Notes: generated from the letters alone by a model not told the origin. A stretch of DNA of 64,000 nt from an uncultured Alistipes sp. (GCA_900541585.1 UQKD01000003.1:128158-192157); one strand, 5' to 3'. Shown: positions 1 through 8,004, numbered from the stretch's first letter. Translations and numbers: made by a program.

Positions 1-53
1 GGATTGGCAGTTTTTTTATGAATCGGTCAGCCGAAGGGGGGGGGGAGGGGACG

Positions 54-80
54 AAAAAATGCGCCCCATCGGGGGCGCAT
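54..80 (-). terminator. Rho-independent terminator of rubredoxin gene
   Basis: A perfect 9-bp stem (ATGCGCCCC at 59-67 with GGGGCGCAT at 72-80, 4-nt loop) is followed on the minus strand by six T. It lies 25 nt past the rubredoxin stop codon. Confidence 0.85.
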
Positions 81-104
81 CCTTCGTTTCTCCGAAGCGC
101 GGGC

Positions 105-269
105 TTACTCCTCAACCTCTTCGAAATTGCTCTTGTCGACGCCGCAAACCGGGCATGCCCAGTCGTCGGGAATCTCCTCGAACGGCGTTCCGGGGGCGAT
201 GCCTCCGTCGGGATCGCCGACTGCGGGATCGTAAATCCATTCGCAGACTACACAACGATACTTTTTCAT
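105..269 (-). CDS. Rubredoxin
   Basis: A 54-residue protein that was read directly from the sequence. Two CxxC knuckles are visible: CVVC at residues 6-9 and CPVC at 39-42, the latter in the typical context [15 protein letters not shown]. These four cysteines hold a single iron in rubredoxins, small cytoplasmic electron carriers often used in oxygen or peroxide detoxification by anaerobes. The length matches the family norm (52-54 residues). The gene lies 39 nt after the PH-like membrane protein gene on the same strand, so it may be the last gene of an M23-ispD-PH-rubredoxin unit; it is followed by a clear terminator. The electron partner cannot be told from the context. Confidence 0.95.
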   Translation of the reverse strand: MKKYRCVVCEWIYDPAVGDPDGGIAPGTPFEEIPDDWACPVCGVDKSNFEEVEE

Positions 270-308
270 CTTTAACTGTATTTTATAAGGTGAATAATGG
301 TATGCAAA

Positions 309-848
309 TTAGCTGCCGCTATCTTCCTCCTCCGCGTCTTCGTCGGGGCGGTTGCCGCCCGGCGGGGTGAGTTCGGCCACCAGACGGTCGGCGTCGGCGC
401 ACGAGACGTAGAGCCGGTCTTCGTAGATGTCCGTGATCTCGACGAAATTCCGCCACTCCGAGGCGTATAGCCGCACGCGGTCCAGCCTCCGCAGGTCGAT
501 GAAGTGTCCGTAGTAGCCGAAGAACCCGCATCCGCCGAAGATCGGCAGGAACCATTTCATGTGTTTGGGGTCCACCCGGCGCACCGAGGCGATTTCATCG
601 CGGCGTATTTCGGTGATGTCCAGCAGACAGCGCACCTCGACCTTCTCGTCCGACACGACGATCTTGCGGGGAATCGACAGCGACATCAGGGCCACCAGCG
701 CCACGATGAACGAGGTGAACCACGCCGAAAGGTAACCTCCTTCGTAGAGGTGGTACAGCAGGCCGCCCAGCAGGATGAAGACGATGATGTAAACCAGCGT
801 CCAGTAGATCGTGCTGTGATCGAAGCGGTATTTATACGTGCTCTGCAT
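309..848 (-). CDS. Membrane protein with PH-like domain
   Basis: A 179-residue protein with two hydrophobic segments at about residues 15-32 and 40-57, followed by a stretch (IPRKIVVSDEKVEVRC onward) that resembles bacterial PH-domain (bPH/YdbS-like) membrane proteins. A cluster of aromatic and glycine residues (GGCGFFGYYGHF) lies near residue 103 and the C-terminus is very acidic. The start overlaps the end of ispD by 17 nt, so the two are probably cotranslated. Bacterial PH-like proteins have no single known function, and no catalytic residues are seen. The family assignment rests on pattern recognition only. Confidence 0.65.
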   Translation of the reverse strand: MQSTYKYRFDHSTIYWTLVYIIVFILLGGLLYHLYEGGYLSAWFTSFIVALVALMSLSIPRKIVVSDEKVEVRCLLDITEIRRDEIASVRRVDPKHMKWFLPIFGGCGFFGYYGHFIDLRRLDRVRLYASEWRNFVEITDIYEDRLYVSCADADRLVAELTPPGGNRPDEDAEEEDSGS

Positions 849-1563
849 CGGTCGTCTCTTCTTCGTTTTCGGCCTCTTCGCGTGCGGCGATCAGCGCTTC
901 GGCGACGACGAAATCCCCGGGGGTCGTGAGTTTGAGGTTTTCGCGCTCGCCCTCCGCGAGGCAGACTGCCTGCCCGATGGCCTCGACCACCGACGCGTCG
1001 TCGGTGAACTCCGCACGGTATTCGGCCTCGTAGGCCCGGCGCAGGACGTCTGCGCGGAAGATTTGCGGGGTCTGCACGATGCGCAGAAACCGGCGGTCGA
1101 CGATGTGCGACGCAACGTTCCCCGCCTCGTCCGCGTCCGTTTCGCGGAACGAATCCACCGGCTCCACGACCGGAACCGCGGCCCCGTGCCTTGCGGCAGC
1201 TTCGGCCACACGGCGGATCATCGCGATGCTCCCCAGCGGGCGCACGCCGTCCTGCACGGCTATCAGGCCGGGATCGGACGTCAGCGCCGCCAATCCGTTC
1301 CTCACCGAGTGGAACCGCTCCGCGCCTCCCGCGACGATTTTGTGTTCGGCGACGTCGAAACGTGCCGAGAGGTTTTTCCAGAACCCGATGTGCTGTTCGG
1401 GGAGCACCGCCACGATCTCCGCACCGGGCAGCGCCGCAGCGAACGTGTTGATCGTGCGCGCCAGTACGGGCATGCCGCCCAGAAACCGGAACTGCTTGGG
1501 CCGTGCGCCGCCCGCGCGGCTTCCGCTGCCCCCTGCTACGATGATGATTCCCGTGCTTTCCAT
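832..1563 (-). CDS. ispD: 2-C-methyl-D-erythritol 4-phosphate cytidylyltransferase
   Basis: A 243-residue protein opening with IIIVAGGSGSRAGGARPKQF, the nucleotide-binding signature of IspD. It joins CTP to methylerythritol phosphate in the MEP isoprenoid pathway. Further support comes from the HDGVRPL-type motif, here QDGVRPLGS, near residue 104 and the usual family length (about 230). The next kinase of the pathway, ispE, is also in this window but about 23 kb away, so the two are not an operon here. It lies 4 nt downstream of the M23 peptidase gene and overlaps the next gene by 17 nt. Confidence 0.95.
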   Translation of the reverse strand: MESTGIIIVAGGSGSRAGGARPKQFRFLGGMPVLARTINTFAAALPGAEIVAVLPEQHIGFWKNLSARFDVAEHKIVAGGAERFHSVRNGLAALTSDPGLIAVQDGVRPLGSIAMIRRVAEAAARHGAAVPVVEPVDSFRETDADEAGNVASHIVDRRFLRIVQTPQIFRADVLRRAYEAEYRAEFTDDASVVEAIGQAVCLAEGERENLKLTTPGDFVVAEALIAAREEAENEEETTDAEHV

Positions 1564-1567
1564 CGGC

Positions 1568-2863
1568 TTATCGGTTTTCGGGTGTCTGTGCGGCTGCGGG
1601 CAGGACGAGCGAATCGAGCTGCGTGATCTGCTCCCCGGGCTTCACCTCGCCGTTGAGTTCGGCCGAGATACGGTCGCGGACGAATTCGAACAGTGCGCGG
1701 TTCTCGCTGGCGATCGGCTCGGCGGGTTCCGACGGAATCTTCAGCGGGTCGATCGGCGTGCCGTTCTTCCAGACGCGGTAATCGAGGTGCGGGCCGGTCG
1801 ATGCGCCCGTCGAACCGACGTAGCCGATCAGCTGGCCCTGCGACACGCGCGAACCCTTGGCGATGCCTTTGGCATAGCCGCTCAAGTGGAGGTAACCCGT
1901 CATCAGGTTGCCGGCATGCTTGATCTTGAGCGTGTTGCCGCCGCCTCCGCCCCAGCCCTTGAACGTCACTGTGCCGTCGGCTACGGCATGCACGGGCGTA
2001 CCTTTCGGCGCGGCGTAGTCGACACCTGTGTGCGGGCGGTAGACCTTGTAGATCGGGTGCTTGCGGGCGTAGGAGAATTTCGAACTGATGCGCGAGTATT
2101 TCAGCGGCGCCTTGAGCATCTGTTTGCGCAGGCTCGCTCCGTCCGCCTCCCAGTACTGGATTTTGCCGCCCTGGCGGAACGGGATGGCGTAATATTCCTT
2201 GCCGCCCTGCGAGAACTTCGCGCCCCAGATGCGGCCGATGCCCACCGACACCGTGTCGTCGATGAACCGCTCGTCGTAGATCACCGTGAAGTTGTCGCCC
2301 TTCTGGATGCCGAAGAAATCCACCGTCCACTGATAAATGTCCTCCAATTCTGCGGCCAGCGCGTAGGGCAGGTCCTGTTCCATGATCGCACCCCAGAGCG
2401 AGGAGTTGATCACGGCGCTTTTCTTCGTGCGGCGCAGCGTGTAGGCCTTGGCGTCCTTGCGCACGGAGACCGAGTCGTCGTGAAATCCGAAGACCACGTA
2501 GTCGGTGACCGATATTTCATAGGCGAGGTAGTCGAGATGGGGCGCGTAGAGCGAATCCTCGTGGATAAAGGCCGTGTATTTGTGCCCGGCGCGGATGTTG
2601 CGCAGCGGGAACACCTCCTTCGAGGCTTTGTCCAGCCGGTCGACCGCGAGGGCCGACACGCCGAATCCGTTGAGTATTTTTCCCAGCGTTTCGCCGCTTC
2701 CGACCTCCCCGGTCTCGGTGCGGTAATCGTCGGCATTGATGCCGTAAAGCATGTTGTGAGGCTCCTCTGCGTCCTCCACTTCCACCACCGGACCCTGGGT
2801 CCGGTTGCAGGCGCCTGCCGCCGCGAGCAGCAGGGCGCATATCGTTATTTTCAGACCGTTCAT
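1568..2863 (-). CDS. M23 family peptidoglycan peptidase, lipoprotein
   Basis: A 431-residue protein, starting at the ATG at 2863 because it gives a compact lipoprotein signal (MNGLKITICALLLAAAGAC, Cys19). The C-terminal third carries the zinc motifs of LytM/M23 endopeptidases: RPHTGVDYA (H and D ligands), a central HLS stretch and GPHLDYR. A long N-terminal part (about 270 residues) resembles the dimer or regulatory domain seen in other M23 cell-wall hydrolases. Probably anchored in the envelope and cutting peptide cross-links. Two tandem promoters inside a duplicated repeat precede it. It heads the ispD cluster; the next start is only 4 nt away. Confidence 0.9.
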   Translation of the reverse strand: MNGLKITICALLLAAAGACNRTQGPVVEVEDAEEPHNMLYGINADDYRTETGEVGSGETLGKILNGFGVSALAVDRLDKASKEVFPLRNIRAGHKYTAFIHEDSLYAPHLDYLAYEISVTDYVVFGFHDDSVSVRKDAKAYTLRRTKKSAVINSSLWGAIMEQDLPYALAAELEDIYQWTVDFFGIQKGDNFTVIYDERFIDDTVSVGIGRIWGAKFSQGGKEYYAIPFRQGGKIQYWEADGASLRKQMLKAPLKYSRISSKFSYARKHPIYKVYRPHTGVDYAAPKGTPVHAVADGTVTFKGWGGGGGNTLKIKHAGNLMTGYLHLSGYAKGIAKGSRVSQGQLIGYVGSTGASTGPHLDYRVWKNGTPIDPLKIPSEPAEPIASENRALFEFVRDRISAELNGEVKPGEQITQLDSLVLPAAAQTPENR

Positions 2864-2872
2864 AGATGAAGA

Positions 2873-2904
2873 CAAAGATAGTGCAAGGCGAGCGCAAATG
2901 CAAA
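2873..2904 (-). promoter_or_regulatory. Proximal promoter of M23 peptidase gene
   Basis: On the minus strand TTTG (2901-2904), a 20-nt spacer and TATCTTTG (2873-2880) match the Bacteroidetes -33/-7 promoter. The start codon at 2863 is 9 nt downstream of the -7 box. Confidence 0.75.
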
Positions 2905-3198
2905 CTTGTTTGCAATTTGCCGAGCCGCCGCCTGTTTAAGGCACTGCCAAAGATAGTGCAAGCCGGGCGCAATCCCAAATTTTTTTGCGGATTGCTTGCC
3001 GTCGTGCGGCGCGGGCCGCAGGGTTTTCTGTACTTTTTGCGGCCAAAAAGTACAGAAGATTCCGCAGCACTCGCCGCGGTTCGTTTTTTTGCGGCTGAAA
3101 AACACATGAGACTCCCGCAGCAAGAGGCGGTATCCGGAAATCCGTTTCCGCAAATCAGTCGCTATTTTCCGCTCTGGAACCAGATTTGCGGATTTTGG
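2876..3198. repeat. Repeat-rich intergenic region without genes
   Basis: No convincing gene is present. It holds two copies of a unit starting CAAAGATAGTGCAAG (2873 and 2948, 75 nt apart) with similar following sequence (SCGRGCGCAA), each also forming a minus-strand promoter. A perfect 13-bp inverted repeat with a 4-nt loop lies at 3027-3056 (core TGTACTTTTTG...CAAAAAGTACA). Such AT-rich hairpins and gene-upstream repeats resemble dispersed repeats of Bacteroidales; this was not searched. Confidence 0.6.
2948..2979 (-). promoter_or_regulatory. Distal duplicated promoter of M23 peptidase gene
   Basis: A second minus-strand TTTG (2976-2979), 20-nt spacer and TATCTTTG (2948-2955). It is exactly 75 nt upstream of the proximal copy and shares the repeat sequence. 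Confidence 0.6.
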
Positions 3199-3230
3199 TT
3201 TGGTGGTCCCGGGAAAAATCGTTACCTTTG
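3199..3230 (+). promoter_or_regulatory. Promoter of lpxK-punA-ssb
   Basis: TTTG at 3199-3202, a 20-nt spacer and TACCTTTG at 3223-3230 match the Bacteroidetes promoter. The lpxK ATG is 28 nt downstream of the -7 box. Confidence 0.8.
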
Positions 3231-3258
3231 AAAGTTATCTGTTCAAACCGATAGAAAG

Positions 3259-4302
3259 ATGCTCAAATGCCTGCTCGCACCTGCGGCCTTCCTCTATAAA
3301 GCGGGGGTGACGTTTCGTCACCGCCTCTTCGACTGGGGCATCCTCAAGAGCGAGAAGTTCGACATTCCGATCATCTGCATCGGCAACATCACCGTCGGCG
3401 GCACGGGCAAGACCCCGATGGCCGAAATGGTAATTGCCTACATGTCCCAGATGCACGACGTGGCGCTGCTCTCGCGCGGTTACGGACGCCGTACGAAAGG
3501 GTATCTGGAGGTTCGTGCCGACTCGCATTACCGCGACGTGGGCGACGAGCCGCTGCAAATCAAGCTCAAGTTTCCCGATACGGTGGTCGCCGTCTGCGAG
3601 AAGCGTTCCGAAGGCATCCGCCGCATCCGCGCCGAGCATCCCGAGGTCGACCTGATCGTTATGGACGACGGTTTCCAGCACCGCTACGTGGAGCCGAAAA
3701 TCAATGTCGTGATGATCGACGCCACGCGGCCCGTTCAGCACGACCGGATGCTGCCCGTGGGAACGCTGCGCGACCTTCCGGAGGAGTTGCACCGCGCCCA
3801 CTATTTCGTGGTCACGAAATGCCCCGAGCGGATGGCCCCGATCGACCGCCGCATCCTGCGCAAGGTGCTGATCCAGGTGGCCTACCAGCGGGTCTATTTC
3901 ACGCGTTTCGAGAGTTTCATGCCCCAGCCGCTCTACGCCGAGGAGGCGTCCGGCGAGCCGCTGGCGCAGGGGCGGCCGGTGATCGCCCTCTCGGGCATCG
4001 GCAACCCGAAGCCCTTCCTGCAGACGCTCCGCGAACGTTACGAAGTCGTAGCCGAGATGACGCTCGACGACCACCATGTCTACAAGGTCCGCGACATGAA
4101 CGCCCTCGTGGCGCTTCTGGAGAAGCATCCGGGCGCGGTAATTGTTACCACGGAGAAGGATGCCGTCAAGATGACCAACCGGGCGAAAATCCCCGCCCGG
4201 GTCCGCAGCAACCTGTACTATTTACCGATAAATATTTCATTCATAGAGGATTCGGCAACGGATTTTCTGCAAAAATTAGAAGAAGATGTTAGAGGAAATT
4301 AA
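3259..4302 (+). CDS. lpxK: Tetraacyldisaccharide 4'-kinase (lipid A)
   Basis: A 347-residue protein. The P-loop GNITVGGTGKTPMAE (about residues 42-56) followed by ALLSRGYGRRTKGY is diagnostic of LpxK, the inner-membrane kinase that phosphorylates the lipid A disaccharide. DDGFQHR (about residue 136) is the second conserved family motif. Length matches the family. It has a good upstream promoter and its last 17 nt overlap the start of punA, so translation of the two is probably coupled. The link to purine salvage and ssb appears to be genomic convenience rather than pathway. Confidence 0.95.
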   Translation: MLKCLLAPAAFLYKAGVTFRHRLFDWGILKSEKFDIPIICIGNITVGGTGKTPMAEMVIAYMSQMHDVALLSRGYGRRTKGYLEVRADSHYRDVGDEPLQIKLKFPDTVVAVCEKRSEGIRRIRAEHPEVDLIVMDDGFQHRYVEPKINVVMIDATRPVQHDRMLPVGTLRDLPEELHRAHYFVVTKCPERMAPIDRRILRKVLIQVAYQRVYFTRFESFMPQPLYAEEASGEPLAQGRPVIALSGIGNPKPFLQTLRERYEVVAEMTLDDHHVYKVRDMNALVALLEKHPGAVIVTTEKDAVKMTNRAKIPARVRSNLYYLPINISFIEDSATDFLQKLEEDVRGN

Positions 4303-5092
4303 GAAAACCGCCGCTTTCGTCAAGAGCCGGACCGAGGATTTCTCGCCCGAAGTGGGGATCATACTGGGCACCGGGCTGGGCGATTTCGCCGATAAGATCG
4401 ACGCACGGTTCATCATCGAATACAAGGACGTTCCCGGATTCCCCGTTTCGACGGTCGAAGGCCACAAGGGCCGCATGATTTTCGGTCTGATCGAGGGCCG
4501 CCGGGTCGTCGCCATGCAGGGCCGTTTCCACTACTACGAGGGTTACACGATGCAGCAGGTGACCTTCCCGGTGCGCGTGATGCAGCAGCTCGGCATCAAG
4601 TACCTCTTCGTGTCGAACGCTTCGGGCGGCATCAACACCTCGTTCCGCGTGGGCGACCTGATGGTCATTACCGACCACATCAACCTGATGCCCAATCCGC
4701 TGATCGGTCCCAACATGGCCCAGCTCGGGCCGCGCTTCCCCGACATGCACAACTGCTACGACAAGTCCCTGATCGCTGCGGCCACGAAGATCGCCGAAGA
4801 GGAGTCGATCAAGCTCCAGTACGGCGTCTATGTCGGCGGCACGGGACCCACGTTCGAGACGCAGGCCGAATACCGCTATTTCAAGGCCATCGGCGGCGAT
4901 GCTGCGGGCATGTCGACCGTCCCCGAGGTGATCGTGGCGCGCCACATGTCGATTCCCGTCTTCGGCGTGTCGGTCATCACCAACTGCGGTCTTTCGGACG
5001 AGGTGGGCGATCACGAGGACGTGCAGCGGCAGGGCAAAAAGGCCGGCGTGCGCATGGAGGTTCTTTTCCGTCGAATGATTAAAAACCTGTAA
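4286..5092 (+). CDS. punA: Purine nucleoside phosphorylase
   Basis: A 268-residue enzyme of the trimeric PNP type. It shows the phosphate-binding GTGLGDFADKI, the FHYYEGYTMQQVTFPVRV stretch, LFVSNASGGIN and the base-binding region GGTGPTFETQAEYR followed by GGDAAGMSTVPE. It splits purine nucleosides into base and ribose-1-phosphate for salvage. The start overlaps lpxK by 17 nt in another frame, and ssb follows after 4 nt. Substrate preference (guanosine/inosine) is inferred from the family. Confidence 0.94.
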   Translation: MLEEIKKTAAFVKSRTEDFSPEVGIILGTGLGDFADKIDARFIIEYKDVPGFPVSTVEGHKGRMIFGLIEGRRVVAMQGRFHYYEGYTMQQVTFPVRVMQQLGIKYLFVSNASGGINTSFRVGDLMVITDHINLMPNPLIGPNMAQLGPRFPDMHNCYDKSLIAAATKIAEEESIKLQYGVYVGGTGPTFETQAEYRYFKAIGGDAAGMSTVPEVIVARHMSIPVFGVSVITNCGLSDEVGDHEDVQRQGKKAGVRMEVLFRRMIKNL

Positions 5093-5096
5093 GCAA

Positions 5097-5603
5097 ATGG
5101 TAAACAAAGTCATATTGATCGGCAACGTGGGCATCGACCCCGAGGTGCGTACGACCGAAGGCGGCGTGAAGGTCGCCCGTGTCCGTCTGGCGACGACGGA
5201 GCGTCTGTTCGACCGGGCGTCGAACGAGACGAAGGAACACACCGAATGGCATACGATCACCTTGTGGCGCGGTCTTGCCGACGTGGTGGACCGTTTTGTC
5301 CGCAAAGGTTCGCAAATCTATATCGAGGGGCGCCTGCGCACCCGCGAATGGATGGACAAGGATAACAACAAACGCTATACGACCGAAATTCTGGCCGACA
5401 CGATGAACCTGCTGGGCCGCCGCTCGGACAATCCCGCTTCGGACGGTGCTCCGGCTCCCGCCTACGGCGCACAGCCGCAGGGCGCTTCCTACGGGCAGCA
5501 GGGCGGTTACCAGCAGCAGACACCTCGTCCGGCAGCGGCTCCGCAGCCCCAGCCGGCAGCTCCTTCGGTTCCGGCCGACGATCCGGACGATCTTCCTTTT
5601 TGA
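5097..5603 (+). CDS. ssb: Single-stranded DNA-binding protein
   Basis: A 168-residue protein. The N-terminal OB fold begins MVNKVILIGNVGIDPEVR and includes the EWHTITLW strand. A low-complexity Gln/Pro/Ala linker (about residues 115-160) leads to the acidic tip DDPDDLPF, the protein-interaction tail typical of bacterial SSB. It coats single-stranded DNA in replication and repair. Third gene of the lpxK unit, 4 nt after punA. A long hairpin lies 30 nt past its stop. Confidence 0.96.
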   Translation: MVNKVILIGNVGIDPEVRTTEGGVKVARVRLATTERLFDRASNETKEHTEWHTITLWRGLADVVDRFVRKGSQIYIEGRLRTREWMDKDNNKRYTTEILADTMNLLGRRSDNPASDGAPAPAYGAQPQGASYGQQGGYQQQTPRPAAAPQPQPAAPSVPADDPDDLPF

Positions 5604-5633
5604 TTTGTAAGCGGCTTTTCCGTATATCCCTCG

Positions 5634-5679
5634 AACGGGACGAATGGAATGTACTTGTGTACGATCCATCCGTCCCGTT
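5634..5679. repeat. Palindromic element, copy 1, downstream of ssb
   Basis: A long imperfect hairpin (arms 5634-5654 and 5659-5679, loop TTGT; outer arm AACGGGACG with CGTCCCGTT, inner GTAC with GTAC). It is followed by TTTTCACGATG. A related hairpin lies at 58667-58715. It may end ssb transcription, but the T run is short. Confidence 0.6.
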
Positions 5680-5778
5680 TTCACGATGCCCGAAATTCGC
5701 TCGCCTAAAATCAAAAATCGCAGGGATATTCCGAAAAATCCGTTCTCGGGACAGCCTATGATCGTATGGTCCGGAACA

Positions 5779-6528
5779 TTATCTGTTCAGCCACTGCCGA
5801 AAATCGGGCACACGGTCGGTGCTGACGAACGCCTCCTCCCCTTCGGCGAGGGGCGGGTGGAGCACCACCTTGATCCGGCTGCCCGAGTAGCGTATCATCT
5901 CCCGGATGGCGTCGAAGGCGACGATGAAGCGGCGGTTGATCCGGAAAAAGAGGTTCGGCGGCAGTTTTTCGCCCACCTCGGTCAGCGTGCGGTCGACGAT
6001 GTAGTCTTTTCCGTCGTGGGTCACGAGGTGGAGGTACTTGCCGTCGGCCATGAAATAGGCGATCTCGGCCGTGGTGACCGATTTCATCCGGGCGCCCATG
6101 TGTACCAGGAACCGTTCCTGGTAAACCGGTGGCGTCTGCGTCGGGGCTCCGTGCTCCGCAGACGCGCTTCCCCCCCCCGATAAAAGCCCCAGCTTATCGA
6201 TCGCCCGCTGCAAATCCTCGCGTCCGAAGGGTTTCAGCAGGTAGTCGATGCCCTTGTTTTCGAAGGCTTTCAGGGCATAGGAGTCGTAGGCCGTGATGAA
6301 GATGACCGGCACGGTGATCTCCGTGCGTTCGAAGATGTCGAACCCGCTGCCGTCTCCGAGGTGGATGTCCATGAAAATCAGGTCGTGAACGACGCCGGCG
6401 ATGACCGCGGCAGCCTCCGCGACCGACGATGCCGTGGCGACGACCTCGATCTGCGGTGCGATCTCCGCGAGCGTCGTGCGCAGTTCCGCGACCGACAGCG
6501 GTTCGTCCTCTATGATAATGGCTCTCAT
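5779..6528 (-). CDS. LytTR-family response regulator with internal G9 tract
   Basis: A 249-residue regulator starting at MRAIIIEDEP (6528). The receiver domain (1-115) has D8, the phosphoacceptor D54 (FMDIH), T79 and K99 (LLKPFG). The LytTR DNA-binding domain follows (about 135-249; INRRFIVAFDAI is typical). The linker codons S117-G120 are read from nine consecutive G (6170-6178 as C on the plus strand). Removing one G gives TGA after 147 residues and loses the LytTR domain. It lies downstream of susD beyond a terminator, so it probably also has its own promoter; the likely partner kinase is at 14283-15824. Confidence 0.93.
   Translation of the reverse strand: MRAIIIEDEPLSVAELRTTLAEIAPQIEVVATASSVAEAAAVIAGVVHDLIFMDIHLGDGSGFDIFERTEITVPVIFITAYDSYALKAFENKGIDYLLKPFGREDLQRAIDKLGLLSGGGSASAEHGAPTQTPPVYQERFLVHMGARMKSVTTAEIAYFMADGKYLHLVTHDGKDYIVDRTLTEVGEKLPPNLFFRINRRFIVAFDAIREMIRYSGSRIKVVLHPPLAEGEEAFVSTDRVPDFRQWLNR
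6170..6178 (-). repeat. G9 homopolymer in regulator coding sequence
   Basis: Nine G in a row on the coding strand, in the interdomain linker of the LytTR regulator. Only one longer G/C run was noticed in the window (36-45). Such tracts are prone to slipped-strand mutation. Confidence 0.9.
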
Positions 6529-6543
6529 GACGTGTAAAATTAC

Positions 6544-6580
6544 AAAAAAAACAGTCCGGTGCAAAAACCGGACTGTTTTT
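6544..6580 (-). terminator. Terminator between susD and LytTR regulator
   Basis: A perfect 10-bp stem (ACAGTCCGGT with ACCGGACTGT, loop GCAAAA) is flanked by eight A on one side and five T on the other, so it can act in both directions. It separates susD from the regulator gene. Confidence 0.85.
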
Positions 6581-6618
6581 CATCGGGACTCCGAAGGTTT
6601 CCGGATCGTTCCCGCGGT

Positions 6619-7992
6619 TCAGTTGTTCAGCTCGGGGTTGCTGTCGATGGCCGACTGCGGGAAAGGCAGCGTGTAACGCGCGTCGTTCGCATTGAGCGTG
6701 TAGGTCCGGTCCTTGTAGGTCTTGGTGATGGCCGGCCGGGTCGTTCGGCGGAGGTCCATCCAACGGTGTCCCTCTCCGAGCAGTTCGCGGGCGCGCTCGT
6801 CGGCGACCTCTGCGCGCAGCTGCTCCGCATCCATCGCTCCGACCTTCGTGCGCTGGGCCTCCATCGCCTCGGGTTTCAGCCGCTTGGCCTTCAGGTCGAG
6901 CAGGTATCCCTTGGCCTTTTCCAGTTCCGCGGGCAGGTACGAGCCGGCCTCGGCGGCGATGAGGTACATCTCGGCGATGCGGATCGACACGCGGTCCGAC
7001 GACGAACGGTTCACGCAGTATCCCAGCAGCGTCGGCGTCCAGTTTTCGTCGTAGGCATTCACCGGGTTGAGGTAGTTGCGGCGGTTGTCCGTCGCTTCGT
7101 CCAGCAGCCCGAGGATCTTGTCCGACAGGATGCTGGCGCCCCGCAGGTCGCCGTTTCCGCCGCCGAACGGGCGTTCCCAGGCCAATATGGCCTCGGGAGA
7201 GGTCGCCTTCCAGGGCAGGTCGGCGCTTTCGGGAGAGGCGTTGAAATCCACCAGTTCGTATTTGGGCAGCAGGCTCGTCGCTGCATCGTAAGCCGCTTGC
7301 CAGTTGCGCATGTAGAGCATGACGCGTGCCTTGAAGGCGGCGAGGGCATCGAGCGAGAACCGGTAGTTGAGTGTCGGACTCTCCTGTTTCTCCAGGGTCA
7401 TCGCCTCTTCGGCCGCTTCGATGTCTTCGACGATCTGTTCGTAGACGGCCGCGACGTTCGTCGGTCGGTATTTCTGTTCGATGTCGATGTAGGTGGACAG
7501 GGGTACGCCCCGGTCGGTCGGAGCGGTCTGCGGATCGTAGGGCTTTCCGTAGAGGTTCACCAGGTCGAAGTGGGCGTAAGCGCGCATGGCGTATGCCTCG
7601 CCGAGAATCTGACTTTTCGATTCTCCCGACGCGTCGTCGTCCGCGTCCGCCACGCCGTCGATCACGGCATTGGCCTGGAAGGCGGCGCGGTAATAGTATT
7701 GGTAGGGATACTCCCACATCTGCGTTTCGTATTGCCAGGTGTAGTTGTAGGAGAGGGCTATGGCGTCGCTGCTGTCGAAGAAGTTGCCTTCGTGGAACGT
7801 GCCGACTTCATCGGACAGCAGTCCGGTGTAAGCCTTCGAACTGGTGTAGGGAAACCGGCTGTAACCTTCGGTGAGCAGTGCCCGGTATTCCGAGGTCTTG
7901 TGGGGAATCACCTTTCCGACAGGCTCGATTTCCAGGTAGTTGCACGAGGCGAGACCCAGTGCGGCAAGCAGGATATATGCGTTTTTTCTCAT
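6619..7992 (-). CDS. SusD/RagB-family nutrient-binding lipoprotein
   Basis: A 457-residue protein with a lipoprotein signal (MRKNAYILLAALGLASC, Cys17). SusD features include the N-terminal helices around YRALLTEGY, the EIVEDIEAAEE-like TPR stretch (here YEQIVEDIEAAEEAM) and the C-terminal IRIAEMYLIAAE motif followed by RARELLGEGHRWMDLRR. It is the lid that binds ligand over the SusC channel at the cell surface. The start is 12 nt after the susC stop. No glycosidase is nearby; the only linked enzyme is a protease, so a peptide ligand is possible. Confidence 0.95.
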   Translation of the reverse strand: MRKNAYILLAALGLASCNYLEIEPVGKVIPHKTSEYRALLTEGYSRFPYTSSKAYTGLLSDEVGTFHEGNFFDSSDAIALSYNYTWQYETQMWEYPYQYYYRAAFQANAVIDGVADADDDASGESKSQILGEAYAMRAYAHFDLVNLYGKPYDPQTAPTDRGVPLSTYIDIEQKYRPTNVAAVYEQIVEDIEAAEEAMTLEKQESPTLNYRFSLDALAAFKARVMLYMRNWQAAYDAATSLLPKYELVDFNASPESADLPWKATSPEAILAWERPFGGGNGDLRGASILSDKILGLLDEATDNRRNYLNPVNAYDENWTPTLLGYCVNRSSSDRVSIRIAEMYLIAAEAGSYLPAELEKAKGYLLDLKAKRLKPEAMEAQRTKVGAMDAEQLRAEVADERARELLGEGHRWMDLRRTTRPAITKTYKDRTYTLNANDARYTLPFPQSAIDSNPELNN

Positions 7993-8004
7993 TTTTTCAA
8001 CGTA

